A DNA stretch of 64,000 bases from Arthrobacter pascens (GTDB lineage Bacteria > Actinomycetota > Actinomycetes > Actinomycetales > Micrococcaceae). The notes below the pieces were generated by a model. It did not search any database. It saw nothing but the letters and a program-made list of their open reading frames with translations, and was not told the DNA's origin. Every line of letters starts with the position of its first letter. The first letter of the stretch is position 1. The DNA lies in contig NZ_JAUSWY010000001.1 of NCBI RefSeq assembly GCF_030815585.1, forward strand, positions 744,001 to 808,000. Reading direction: 5' to 3'. Positions 9,064-17,067 of the stretch are shown piece after piece. Both the position numbers and the translations under genes were made by a program.

Positions 9064-10632
9064 ATGTCATCCCCGGACCTCGCCGCCACCGTGCACGCCG
9101 CCGTCGATTGCGCGGACGTCGCAGCGGCCCACCCGGACCCCGCGTTCCCGCAGTTCCACCCCCGCCCCGCGCAGGGCTGGATCAACGACCCCAACGGCGT
9201 CAGCCACCTCAACGGCCGCTACCACGTCTTCTTCCAGTACAACCCGGGTTCCGCCCGGCACTCGAAGATTGCCTGGGGCCACGTCAGCTCCGCGGACCTG
9301 ATCCGCTGGCAGGAACACCCCGTGGCGCTCCGTCCCCAGGACGGGGGGCCGGACGAGTACGGCTGCTGGACCGGTGTGGTGACGGACGACGGCGATGTCC
9401 CCACCGCTGCGTACTCCGGCGTGCGGGGCGACGGCGGCCACTCCCAGGTGGTCATCTCCCGCGGATCAGCGGACCTGGTGTCCTGGGCCCAGGACGGGCA
9501 CATCGCGGCGTCCGTGCCTGACGACGCCCAGGTCACCGCGGTCCGTGACCCCTTCATCTTCCGCTTCAACGGCAAGCGCTACGCCATGCAGGGTGCCGGG
9601 CTCGCGTCCGGCCACGCGGCCGTGCTGCTGTACACGGTGGAGGACCTGGCCGACTGGAAGTACCAGGGCATCTGGCTCACGTCGGAGAACCCGGTGGCTT
9701 CACGGTACACGCCCGCCGAAATCTGGGAATGCCCGCAGCTGGTCCGGGTGCCCTCCGATTCCGACGTTGACTCTGCCTCTTCCTCCGATGCTTGGGTGAT
9801 GATGTTCTCGCTGTGGCTTTCCGGGGATACCCACGAACACGCCAACGGAGTGGGGCACCTCATTGGTTCCCTGGCCGAGGATCCTGCCACCGGGCTGCCG
9901 GTGTTCTCGCCGCGGACCGGCGGCAAGTCAGACCTGGGCCGGGACTTCTATGCCCCGCAGATCGTGCAGCTCGAGGGTGGGGGTTCCGGGCCGGACGCTG
10001 CTGGGCCGAACGACTCCGGGCCGAAGGCTGCTGGGCCAGACACTGTTGGGCCGAAGGCGCTGCTGTGGGGCTGGGCCAACGAAGGTTTCGGCCGCGACGG
10101 GCTCAGGGGCCGCAGCCAGGAAGAGATCGACGCCGCGGGCTGGGCCGGTGTGCTGACCTTCCCGCGCGAGCTGTCAGTAAAGGACGGTTCCCTGGTGGTG
10201 ACGCCTGCCCCCGAGGTCCAGGCGTACCGCGGTGTGCAGACCGCCGCCCAGGCCACCGGAACGGTTGTCCTGCCTCCTTATGCGGAGGCCGTGGTGACCG
10301 CGCGGCCCGAAGCTGCGGCGACCGAAACCGCGGCGACCACGCGCTCCGGCGACGTGGCTGCGCCGGCGGGCGACGCCGTCGTCGAACTTTCACTGGTAGC
10401 GGGCGCCGGTTCCCCGGGTGCCTCAGCGGCGCCCAGGCAGATTGTGTTCAGCGGAAGGCTGGCGCCGGGGGAGGAACTAGGCGTGTTCGTGGATGCGTCC
10501 CTGGTGGAGGTATACCGCACCGGCTCGGTGGCGACCACCGTCCGCGCCTACCCGCAACCCGGCGAAGAGTGGCACCTGGAGCTTCCGGGCCTCGCGCAGG
10601 CCGACGTCTGGGAGCTGACCCAACCGGAGTAG
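9064..10632 (+). CDS. Glycoside hydrolase family 32 (beta-fructosidase)
   Basis: A 522-residue GH32 enzyme that cleaves beta-fructosides such as sucrose, fructo-oligosaccharides or levan. All three active-site motifs are present: WINDPNG with nucleophile Asp42, RDP (Asp162, transition-state stabiliser) and ECP (acid/base Glu222). No signal peptide is seen, so it probably acts in the cytoplasm on imported sugar. GAAAGG precedes the ATG. Odd point: a 10-residue tandem repeat (Gly-Pro rich) is inserted after the APQI segment, before ALLWGW. Last gene of the LacI-controlled operon. Confidence 0.93.
   Translation: MSSPDLAATVHAAVDCADVAAAHPDPAFPQFHPRPAQGWINDPNGVSHLNGRYHVFFQYNPGSARHSKIAWGHVSSADLIRWQEHPVALRPQDGGPDEYGCWTGVVTDDGDVPTAAYSGVRGDGGHSQVVISRGSADLVSWAQDGHIAASVPDDAQVTAVRDPFIFRFNGKRYAMQGAGLASGHAAVLLYTVEDLADWKYQGIWLTSENPVASRYTPAEIWECPQLVRVPSDSDVDSASSSDAWVMMFSLWLSGDTHEHANGVGHLIGSLAEDPATGLPVFSPRTGGKSDLGRDFYAPQIVQLEGGGSGPDAAGPNDSGPKAAGPDTVGPKALLWGWANEGFGRDGLRGRSQEEIDAAGWAGVLTFPRELSVKDGSLVVTPAPEVQAYRGVQTAAQATGTVVLPPYAEAVVTARPEAAATETAATTRSGDVAAPAGDAVVELSLVAGAGSPGASAAPRQIVFSGRLAPGEELGVFVDASLVEVYRTGSVATTVRAYPQPGEEWHLELPGLAQADVWELTQPE
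9985..10060 (+). repeat. In-frame 30-nt tandem repeat inside the GH32 gene
   Basis: About two and a half 30-nt units, each coding for a decapeptide of the form SGPxAAGPxD. The unit length is a multiple of three, so unit gain or loss keeps the frame. The insertion sits in a surface-loop position between conserved GH32 blocks. Confidence 0.75.
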
Positions 10633-10686
10633 GGCACTTGGCCGGGCGGTGCACTTGCCGGGGCGACGCCGGTATCGGTGCCGCCG

Positions 10687-11799
10687 TCAGCGGTGGGCTG
10701 CTGGCCCGGTCGATTCACGGATCACGAGCCGGCAAGGGGCCAGGGTCTCCAGGCTTGCGGCTCGTCCGTTCTCCGAAATTCCGGGGCCCACCGGAATCCC
10801 GGGGCCCTCGGATTTTCCGTGCCCCTCGGATTTTCCTGGGCCTTCGATCTGGGCCAGCAGCGCCGTCATGGCCGCGGCGCCCATCTCCCGGAGCGGCAGG
10901 GCCATGGTGGTCAGGGTTGGGACCATGGTGTCGGCGACGTGGGATTCGTCGTCGTAGCCCATGATCGAGAGATCGCCCGGCACGCTGAGTCCCAGGCGGG
11001 CGGCGGCAAGGGCGACCCCGATGGCGGCCCGGTCGTTGGCGCACATGATGGCGGTGGGGCGCTCGGCGGGGGACACCCCGTCGAGCAGCTTCATGGCGCC
11101 GTGGAAACCCCCGTCGATGTCCCAGCCCACCCAGCTCATCCAGTCCTCCCGGACATCCAGGCGGGCTTCGGCGAAGGCCTCGCGGTAGCCGGCGACGCGG
11201 AGTGGTGCGGCGGCGGATCCGGCGGCGCCGGCCAGGAGCGCGATATCCCGGTGGCCCAGCTCCAGCAGATGGTTGGTGGCCTCCCTGCCGCCACGCACTT
11301 CGTCCGGGATCATGTGCGGGAGGGCCGGGACCGGGGCGTTGTCGTAGCAGTTGGCCAGAACGGACGGGACCCGCAGCATGCCGGGCGGCACGTCCAGCGG
11401 CTTCAGGCCCTCCGTGACGTAGATGAGGCCGTCCACCTGCCGGTCCAGGAGGGTCTCCACGGCGCTCTCGTCCCGGGCGGCGTCAAACTCGGTGTCCATC
11501 GCCACGGTGACAAAGCCGCGGCTGCGCGCGACGTCGTCGGCCCCGCCAATGATGTTCCCGTCAAAGGCGCTGACCACGACGTGGTCGGACACGATGCCGA
11601 TCATCCGTGTCCGCTGGTTCCGCAGGCTCAGGGCAATGGGGTTGGGGGAGTAGCTGAGTTCGACGGCGGCCCGCCGGATGCGGTCCTGGCTTTCCTTGGC
11701 CACATTGCCGTCGCCGCGGCCGTTGAGGACCAGCGAGACGGCGCTCCGGGAAACCCCTGCCCTCTTGGCAACGTCCAGGGCGGTGGCTTTGCGCTGCAT
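10687..11799 (-). CDS. LacI-family transcriptional regulator of the sugar operon
   Basis: A 370-residue LacI/GalR regulator. Residues about 5-55 are the helix-turn-helix with hinge (ALDVAKRAGVSRSAVSLVLNG), and the rest is a periplasmic-binding-protein-like effector domain. GGAGGG lies seven bases before the ATG. It is convergent with the GH32 gene. A palindrome matching those before the transporter operon lies 39 bp upstream of its own start, so it probably represses both the operon and itself until a sugar binds. The C-terminal region has a hexapeptide repeat (EGPGKS-like), unusual for the family. Confidence 0.9.
   Translation of the reverse strand: MQRKATALDVAKRAGVSRSAVSLVLNGRGDGNVAKESQDRIRRAAVELSYSPNPIALSLRNQRTRMIGIVSDHVVVSAFDGNIIGGADDVARSRGFVTVAMDTEFDAARDESAVETLLDRQVDGLIYVTEGLKPLDVPPGMLRVPSVLANCYDNAPVPALPHMIPDEVRGGREATNHLLELGHRDIALLAGAAGSAAAPLRVAGYREAFAEARLDVREDWMSWVGWDIDGGFHGAMKLLDGVSPAERPTAIMCANDRAAIGVALAAARLGLSVPGDLSIMGYDDESHVADTMVPTLTTMALPLREMGAAAMTALLAQIEGPGKSEGHGKSEGPGIPVGPGISENGRAASLETLAPCRLVIRESTGPAAHR
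10774..10845 (-). repeat. Four 18-nt tandem units in the lacI-type gene
   Basis: Four consecutive 18-nt units coding, in the minus strand, for EGPGKS, EGHGKS, EGPGIP and VGPGIS. They lie near the C-terminal end of the regulator, outside its folded effector domain. Unit copy number may vary between strains without breaking the frame. Confidence 0.75.
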
Positions 11800-11837
11800 G
11801 GATAGACCCTCCGTCTTGCGGTATTCCCTGCAGTCTA

Positions 11838-11853
11838 CCTAACGCGTGTGAGG
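11838..11853. promoter_or_regulatory. LacI-family operator 3 (autoregulatory site)
   Basis: CCTAACGCGTGTGAGG, a 16-bp palindrome with two mismatched pairs that fits the CCTnACrCGTGTnAGG pattern of the two sites before the transporter operon. It lies 39 bp upstream of the start of the LacI-family gene on the minus strand, where it could mediate feedback control. Confidence 0.72.
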
Positions 11854-11880
11854 AGGGTGTGGACTTCCGCGTTCCCCTTC

Positions 11881-11946
11881 CCCAACTGACTGGCATTTAG
11901 CGTCGTGAAACCGCGGAATGACGACGTTATGTGCGAGTTACTTGGG
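11881..11946. repeat. Palindromic intergenic element, copy B (degenerate)
   Basis: Arms of 26 nt beginning CCCAACTGACTGGCA pair with six mismatches around an A/G-rich centre. This is the most decayed of the five close copies. Its right arm overlaps the last three codons, including the stop, of the MFS transporter gene, so the element either landed at the gene end or now supplies the stop. Confidence 0.7.
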
Positions 11947-13122
11947 GAGGGGTGGTTTCGCCGGGGCGAGGCGGGGGAGGCTGGCCGCCGCTATCAGCAC
12001 CGCAAGGGCGCCAAGGCCGAACGGCAGCGCCGTCAGTGTGGCGAGCCCGCCCACCAGCAAGGGCCCGCCGGCGTCGCCCAGTTCCCGGCCCAGTTCGGCG
12101 GACCCCATCGTGCGGCCCATGCGCTCCGGCGGGGTGGTGTCCGCCAGGTGCGCAAAACCGAGGGGCGTGGCCGCGCCGACGCCGACGCCGATCGCCGCCG
12201 CTGCGATGAAGATGGTGACCGCTCCCGGGGCGACAGCCAGCAGGGCGACGCCTGATGCGATGAGGAGGAGTCCCGCCGTCGTGCCCTGGTTGTCGCTGAT
12301 GCTGTGCCGGTCGCGCAGTCTGCCGATCCGCGGTTGCGTGAGCACCGAGCCGAGAGCCAGGAGGCTGACCGCTGCCGTGCCGGCGACGGCGTCCAGGCCG
12401 TGCCGGGTGGCCAGCGCCGGGAGGAAGCCGACCGCCGCGCCGAGCGCCGCCGTCGATGCCGCCAGCACCAGTGTGGGGACGAGAAACCGCCGTTCCCCGA
12501 TCTGGCGTGCCAGGTCCAGCACGGTGTAGCGCTGGCGGGGGAGGGGTTCCAGGTGGGGCACGGCCAGCAGGACCCACAATGCCGTGGCGGCGGCGAGTAC
12601 GGACAGCGTTCCGAACAGCAGGGCGAACCCGCCGGCCCAAATGAGGCCTGCCCCCAGCAGCGGCCCGATGATGTAGCCGAGGCTCTTCCAGGACCCGTAC
12701 CTGCCGAAGTACGTGCCCGCTTTCCCGCCGCGTGCCAGCCGCGCCACCATGGCCGACGACGCCGGCGAGAACGCAGATGCGGCGGCACCTTGGCCGAGCG
12801 GGGCCAGCGCGAGCATGAGCGGGTCCGCCGCCCAAAGGCCAATGAGCGACAACACTGCAAAGGCTGCAAGCCCGCCGACGATTACGGGTTTGGCGCCGAT
12901 TCTGTCGCTGAGTGCGCCGAAGACGGGTTTGAGAAAGACCTCGGAGACGTCGTACAGCGCGAGGAGGATGCCCAGATTGAGCAGCGTGAGGCCGATGTTT
13001 TCACTCTGCGCGCCCAGGCCGGCGGCGATGCTGTGGGCTCCGAACGCGGTGACGAATCCGGCGGCGTACAAGGGGGCAGACGATGTGCGAGTAGCTTGGG
13101 CTTGAGAGCCGGCAGCGGTCAC
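11938..13122 (-). CDS. Major facilitator superfamily efflux transporter
   Basis: A 394-residue MFS protein with about twelve hydrophobic segments; the loop DRIGAKPVIVGG after helix 2 is the family's motif A region. It starts with GTG overlapping the stop of the chrB-like gene (GTGA), so the two are translated together. The ChrB partner suggests export of chromate or another toxic anion, but the substrate cannot be read from the sequence. Its last codons lie inside palindromic element B. Confidence 0.85.
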   Translation of the reverse strand: MTAAGSQAQATRTSSAPLYAAGFVTAFGAHSIAAGLGAQSENIGLTLLNLGILLALYDVSEVFLKPVFGALSDRIGAKPVIVGGLAAFAVLSLIGLWAADPLMLALAPLGQGAAASAFSPASSAMVARLARGGKAGTYFGRYGSWKSLGYIIGPLLGAGLIWAGGFALLFGTLSVLAAATALWVLLAVPHLEPLPRQRYTVLDLARQIGERRFLVPTLVLAASTAALGAAVGFLPALATRHGLDAVAGTAAVSLLALGSVLTQPRIGRLRDRHSISDNQGTTAGLLLIASGVALLAVAPGAVTIFIAAAAIGVGVGAATPLGFAHLADTTPPERMGRTMGSAELGRELGDAGGPLLVGGLATLTALPFGLGALAVLIAAASLPRLAPAKPPLPK

Positions 13123-13661
13123 GAGTGCACCTCGCCATAGACGAGCGCGGCAAAACCGTCCAGGGCTTCAGTGCAGGCAGCGAGTTTTTGGTCGGCGCTG
13201 GCGGCCGAAGGGCTGCCGAACACGTCCTTGGTTCTGACGGCGCGGAACCAGCGCCGCAGCCTGTCCAGGCTCTGTTCCTCTTCCTCGAGTTCAGCCAGAG
13301 TGAACTGCTGCTTGGCTATTTCCTTGGCAATTTCGTCGGTGAACTTTCCGCAGTCCGCGACGAACTCTGTCCATTCGTCCGCGCGCGCGGCGTTGAAGAG
13401 CTCGCGCAGCCTGGACGCGTCGTCGTCGGCCGGTCCGGTGGTGAACAGCAGCAGCTCGCCGTTCCCCGTACGGGCGAGCTCCTTGGCCTTCTTCGCGCCC
13501 TCTCGGCAGGCAGGAACATCGGGCGCGGTCCAGGCGCCCTGGCCGACCGGGACAGCGCCGAAGCGCCGCAACTCACGCCAGACAGCTACGCGGTGCCGCG
13601 ACGGCTCCGACGGAACCTGGACGAGCATCACCAGCCAGGAAACCTGTTCTAAGGAAGTCAC
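13119..13661 (-). CDS. ChrB N-terminal domain protein (chromate-resistance regulator family)
   Basis: A 180-residue protein that matches only the N-terminal domain of ChrB (WLVMLVQVPSEPSRHRVAVW near the start, then GAVPVGQGAWTAP). Full-length ChrB proteins have a second domain of about 130 residues that is missing here. ChrB proteins are linked to chromate sensing and resistance. The GTG at 13661 was chosen because TACAAT sits seven bases upstream and a palindrome overlaps that -10, which fits a leaderless, autoregulated gene; longer starts would place the palindrome inside the coding region. Operon with the MFS gene. Confidence 0.75.
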   Translation of the reverse strand: MTSLEQVSWLVMLVQVPSEPSRHRVAVWRELRRFGAVPVGQGAWTAPDVPACREGAKKAKELARTGNGELLLFTTGPADDDASRLRELFNAARADEWTEFVADCGKFTDEIAKEIAKQQFTLAELEEEEQSLDRLRRWFRAVRTKDVFGSPSAASADQKLAACTEALDGFAALVYGEVHS

Positions 13662-13670
13662 ACGTAAAAT

Positions 13671-13686
13671 TGTAACAAGTGTTACA
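13671..13686. promoter_or_regulatory. Palindrome over the -10 of the chrB-like gene
   Basis: TGTAACAAGTGTTACA, a 16-bp palindrome with one mismatched pair at the centre. On the minus strand it overlaps the putative -10 TACAAT (13669-13674), seven bases before the GTG start. Position suggests a repressor site; the ChrB-like product or an unlinked regulator could bind it. Confidence 0.65.
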
Positions 13687-13712
13687 TCACTCAACGTGCG
13701 GGCGCCCCGCCG

Positions 13713-13780
13713 GCCCAATTGACTCGCATTTAATGTCCTCATTTGCGCGTTTCACGACGTTAACTGCGAGTCAGTTGGGC
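13713..13780. repeat. Palindromic intergenic element, copy C
   Basis: A 68-nt element with arms beginning GCCCAATTGACTCGCA (left) and ending TGCGAGTCAGTTGGGC (right); four mismatches in 27 positions, two of which would still pair as G-U in RNA read from the plus strand. It sits between the chrB-like promoter and the end of the AHSA1 gene. Confidence 0.82.
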
Positions 13781-13791
13781 CTGGGGTGACG

Positions 13792-14298
13792 TCAGGCCAG
13801 TGACGCCGCCAGCTCCTCGATGATCTCGAACTGCTCGCGCACGCCGCCCTCCATGCCGGACTGCGCAATCATGTCCCGGACTTCCTTGCTGCCCGCGTTG
13901 GTGCGGATACTGATCGTGGTGGCGCCGCCGTCGGCCTCTTCAAACGTGACGGTGTTGACCACGGCCCCCTCCTCGCTGTCCTGCGGCGCGCCCGGCATCT
14001 CCATCACCTCCGTGTTGACGATGCGCTCGTTGGGCACAATCTCCTGGTAGGTCCCGTGGAAAGCCACCTCGAATTCGCCGTGCGCCACCATGACGTAACG
14101 CCACGCACCGCCCACGCGGAAGTCCATCTCGGCCACCGTCACCTCGCCCCGCCGGCCGGGCCACCACTTCCTGACGAGCTCGGGCGTGGTCCAGGCCCTG
14201 TAGACGAGGTGCCTGGGTGCGTTGACGGTGCGGGTGATGAGGATTTCCTCATCACTGGGGAAGGTGACGTCCATGGTGCCGCTGCTTGCCTGTGCCAT
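13792..14298 (-). CDS. SRPBCC / AHSA1-like protein
   Basis: A 168-residue START-like (SRPBCC) protein of the AHSA1 type: it opens with the strand ITRTVNAPRHLVYRAWTTPE, followed by WWPGRRG and a C-terminal amphipathic helix (EGGVREQFEIIEEL). Such proteins bind small hydrophobic ligands; the ligand here is unknown. GAAGGAG is seven bases before the ATG. It pairs with the ArsR-type regulator upstream, a common actinobacterial arrangement, and overlaps that gene's reading frame by 160 nt. Confidence 0.88.
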   Translation of the reverse strand: MAQASSGTMDVTFPSDEEILITRTVNAPRHLVYRAWTTPELVRKWWPGRRGEVTVAEMDFRVGGAWRYVMVAHGEFEVAFHGTYQEIVPNERIVNTEVMEMPGAPQDSEEGAVVNTVTFEEADGGATTISIRTNAGSKEVRDMIAQSGMEGGVREQFEIIEELAASLA

Positions 14299-14654
14299 TG
14301 CCCTGCTCCTTCTTGGCTGTGCGTGTCTTCCTGTTTGAGGTCATCCAGCACGTCCTCCAGCAGCTCGAACCGTACGGACCAGAGGTGCTGGTAGCTGGAG
14401 ACCCAGTCGTGGATGGGCTTCAGAGCCTGTGGGTTGAGCCGGTAGAGGCGCTGCCTGCCTTCGTCCCGCACGTCCACGGCGCCCACCTCGCGCAGTACCC
14501 TCAGGTGCCGGGAGACGTGCGGCTGGGCGAGTCCCAGGAGTTCCACGAGTTCATTGACCGGGCGCTCGCCGTGGGTGAGGGCGTCCATGATTTCCCGACG
14601 GCGGGGCTCAGCCACCGCGTTGAACGCATCCGCTGTTGTTGCTGCCCGTGCCAT
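14139..14654 (-). CDS. ArsR-family transcriptional regulator with overlapping C-terminal extension
   Basis: The first about 110 residues are a typical ArsR/SmtB winged helix (FNAVAEPRRREIMDAL, then LAQPHVSRHLRVLREVGAV). No metal-binding cysteine pair is visible, as in the ArsR proteins paired with AHSA1 genes. The conserved part ends near DDLKQE, but no stop follows; the frame runs on for about 60 Ser/Pro-rich residues inside the AHSA1 gene in another frame. Start at 14654: TACAAT lies six bases before the ATG, so the mRNA is probably leaderless, and a palindrome overlaps that promoter. Confidence 0.8.
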   Translation of the reverse strand: MARAATTADAFNAVAEPRRREIMDALTHGERPVNELVELLGLAQPHVSRHLRVLREVGAVDVRDEGRQRLYRLNPQALKPIHDWVSSYQHLWSVRFELLEDVLDDLKQEDTHSQEGAGQWHRQAAAPWTSPSPVMRKSSSPAPSTHPGTSSTGPGPRPSSSGSGGPAGGAR

Positions 14655-14665
14655 ACCGCGATTGT

Positions 14666-14681
14666 ATACCCATATGGATAT
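14666..14681. promoter_or_regulatory. Candidate ArsR operator
   Basis: ATACCCATATGGATAT, a 16-bp palindrome with one mismatched pair and the perfect core CCATATGG. On the minus strand it overlaps by one base and lies directly upstream of the -10 TACAAT (14661-14666), six bases before the ArsR start codon. Well placed for autorepression. Confidence 0.68.
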
Positions 14682-14774
14682 GCATTGGAAGGCCTGTTGG
14701 CGTGTGGCCGCAGAGGGGCTAACGTCACAGCCAGAGGGATCCCTGTCCTGTACCCGTCCAAAGGAGGCATTGCG

Positions 14775-15791
14775 GTGGCCATCATTGACAACGCGGTGTA
14801 CGTGGACGGCCGGCGGACCGCCGATCCCGCGAGCCTGGACGAGACGTACTTTGTCCTCCGGCAACGCGAAGGGATGGCGTGGATCGGACTTTACCGGCCG
14901 GATGCGGATGAACTCCGGTCCGTGGCTGAAGAGTTCGACCTCAACTCCCTCGCCGTCGAGGATGCGCTGGCCGGACACCAGCGCGCCAAGCTGGAGCACT
15001 ACGGCGAATGCGCGTTCCTGGTGCTGCGCCCGGCCCGCTACCTCGACGACGTGGAGAAGGTGGACTTCGGCGAGATCCACGTGTTCGTTGGCGAGGATTA
15101 TGTAGTGACTGTCCGGCACGCCGAATCGCCGGACCTCGCCAGGGTGCGCCGCCGGATGGAAGCCATGCCCGAGTTCCTGGGGCTGGGGCCTGACGCCGTG
15201 CTGTACGGCATCCTCGACCAGGTGGTGGATGAATATGAACCGGTTGCCGCCGGCCTGGAGAACGATGTTGACGAGATCGAGGACGATCTCTTCGACGGGG
15301 ATCCGGAGGTGTCGCGCCGGATCTACGAACTGTCCCGCCAGGTCATCACCTTCCAGCGCGCCACCAGCCCGTTGGTGGGAATCCTGCAGGCGCTGATGGC
15401 CGGAACCCCGGAGCGCCAGCCCGGGCCAGAGCTGCAGGACCACTTCCGCGACGTCCTGGACCACGTGCTCCGGCTGAACGAGCGGGTGGCATCCTTCCGC
15501 GCCCTGCTGCAGAACGCGTTGGCCGTCAACGCAGCCCTGGTGGCGCAGCGGCAGAACGACGAGATGCGCAAGCTGACCGAATCCAGCATCGCCCAGAACG
15601 AGCAGGTGAAGCGGATTTCGTCCTGGGCCGCCATCCTGTTTGCCCCGACGCTGGTGGGCACCATCTATGGCATGAACTTCCGCACCATGCCCGAACTCGA
15701 CTGGATCTTCGGCTACCCGATGGCCTTGAGCCTGATGGTGGCCCTGGGCATCGGCCTGTACTGGACGTTCAAGCGCAACAGATGGATCTAG
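14775..15791 (+). CDS. corA: CorA-family divalent metal transporter
   Basis: A 338-residue CorA protein that conducts Mg2+ or Co2+ as a pentamer. The long cytoplasmic domain ends in helix alpha7, then two C-terminal membrane helices; the signature YGMN is at about residue 298, at the end of the first. The GTG start at 14775 has AAAGGAGG seven bases upstream; no ATG is available nearby in frame. Divergent from the ArsR gene and followed by menC. Confidence 0.93.
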   Translation: MAIIDNAVYVDGRRTADPASLDETYFVLRQREGMAWIGLYRPDADELRSVAEEFDLNSLAVEDALAGHQRAKLEHYGECAFLVLRPARYLDDVEKVDFGEIHVFVGEDYVVTVRHAESPDLARVRRRMEAMPEFLGLGPDAVLYGILDQVVDEYEPVAAGLENDVDEIEDDLFDGDPEVSRRIYELSRQVITFQRATSPLVGILQALMAGTPERQPGPELQDHFRDVLDHVLRLNERVASFRALLQNALAVNAALVAQRQNDEMRKLTESSIAQNEQVKRISSWAAILFAPTLVGTIYGMNFRTMPELDWIFGYPMALSLMVALGIGLYWTFKRNRWI

Positions 15792-15821
15792 GGTTTGCCG
15801 CGCCCTTTCGGCGGCTGCCGG

Positions 15822-15827
15822 TACAGT
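15822..15827 (+). promoter_or_regulatory. -10 element of menC (leaderless start)
   Basis: TACAGT, seven bases before the ATG at 15835. Its spacing matches the leaderless geometry seen at other genes in the window, and it favours the ATG over the GTG at 15826, which lies inside the hexamer. No convincing -35 was found. Confidence 0.5.
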
Positions 15828-15834
15828 GAAACGC

Positions 15835-16881
15835 ATGCCCGCCGACGACGCCCTGCCGCCGCTCAGAGTCCCGCCCTTGGAGCTCCCGCCGCTGGAGCTC
15901 CCGCCCTTGGACGAGCTGCTGGCCGCCGCGCACGTGGTGAGCCTGCCCATGCGGGTGAAGTTCCGCGGCATCCTGGAGCGCGAGGTGATGCTGCTTCACG
16001 GTCCCGTCGGGTGGGGCGAGTTCGGTGCGTTCCCCGAGTACGCCAACGCCGAGGCCGCCCGCTGGCTCGCGTCCGCCGTCGAGGCCGGCTGGCACGGCTT
16101 CCCTGAACCGCTCCGGACCAGCATCCCCGTCAACGCCACCGTGCCCGCCGTTTCCGCGGACCGTGTCCCGGAGATCCTGGCCCGCTTCGGCCGAGTGGAC
16201 GCCGTCAAGGTCAAGGTGGCGGAACGCGGCCAGACCCTCGACGACGACGCCGCCCGCCTCGCCGCCGTCCGCTCCGCCTTGCCGGACGCCGCTATCCGTG
16301 TGGACGCCAACGGCGGCTGGGAAGTGAGGCAGGCCATTGAGGCACTCACCCGGCTCGCCGCCGTCGGGCTTGAATACGCCGAGCAGCCCGTTCCCACCAT
16401 CGAGGGGCTCGCCGAGGTGCGCCGCCAGTTGCGGGCAGCCGGGACGCCGGTGCTGATCGCGGCCGACGAAAGCGTGCGCAAGGAATCCGACCCCCTCCGC
16501 GTGGCGCGCGCCGGCGCGGCCGACCTGATCGTGGTCAAGGTGGCGCCGCTGGGGGGAGTACGGCGGGCGCTGGACATCGTGGCGCAGGCCGGGCTGCCCG
16601 CCGTCGTAAGTTCCGCCCTGGACACGTCCGTGGGGATCCGTGCCGGGCTGGCTTTGGCTGCCGCGCTGCCGGACCTGCCGTATGCGTGCGGGCTGGGGAC
16701 GGTGTCGCTGTTTCAGTCGGACGTCACCACCGATCCGCTGGTGGCCGACGACGGCGCCATCCGCCTCCGCGACGTGCACGCCGACGCCGGGCTGCTGGAG
16801 CAGTTTGCGGCTTCGGCCGAGCGCCGGGTCTGGTGGCTGGACCGCCTCCGGCGCGTCCACGCCCTCCTCGCCTCCCACTGA
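15835..16881 (+). CDS. menC: o-Succinylbenzoate synthase MenC
   Basis: A 348-residue enolase-superfamily enzyme that dehydrates SHCHC to o-succinylbenzoate in menaquinone synthesis. The catalytic lysine pair lies in VKVKVAERG, metal ligands in DANGGW, the YAEQP strand and AADES, and the second general-base lysine in VVKVAPLGG. The N-terminus is unusual: four tandem pentapeptides of the form PPLEL precede the first domain. The stop codon abuts the 32-nt-period repeat array. menD, menF and menG lie further along the window. Confidence 0.92.
   Translation: MPADDALPPLRVPPLELPPLELPPLDELLAAAHVVSLPMRVKFRGILEREVMLLHGPVGWGEFGAFPEYANAEAARWLASAVEAGWHGFPEPLRTSIPVNATVPAVSADRVPEILARFGRVDAVKVKVAERGQTLDDDAARLAAVRSALPDAAIRVDANGGWEVRQAIEALTRLAAVGLEYAEQPVPTIEGLAEVRRQLRAAGTPVLIAADESVRKESDPLRVARAGAADLIVVKVAPLGGVRRALDIVAQAGLPAVVSSALDTSVGIRAGLALAAALPDLPYACGLGTVSLFQSDVTTDPLVADDGAIRLRDVHADAGLLEQFAASAERRVWWLDRLRRVHALLASH
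15856..15915 (+). repeat. Four 15-nt tandem units in the 5' end of menC
   Basis: Four consecutive 15-nt units coding for PPLRV, PPLEL, PPLEL and PPLDE. They lie ahead of the first conserved MenC block, so copy number changes would alter only a Pro/Leu-rich N-terminal arm. Confidence 0.8.
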
Positions 16882-16958
16882 CGCTCTCTCACTTCCCGCG
16901 GGTTTCTTCCGGACGCTCTCTCACTTTTCGCACGTTTTCGGGGAACCCTCTCGCACCT
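16880..16958. repeat. 32-nt-period repeat array, site 1
   Basis: GACGCTCTCTCACTT occurs at 16880 and 16912, and a degenerate copy (four mismatches) at 16944: a period of exactly 32 nt. The spacers are related too (for example TTCGCACGTTTTCGGGG), so the true unit is a 32-mer. The array begins at the menC stop codon and runs toward the phoX gene. Confidence 0.8.
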
Positions 16959-17067
16959 CCTGCAGGTCACCTCGGCTTCACCGGAACTTCATCTGGCTGA
17001 CGGCTGGACGTTGGAACCGGCTGACAGGGTGGGCGGGACCGCATCGGATTCCTTGGAAGGCACCCCC

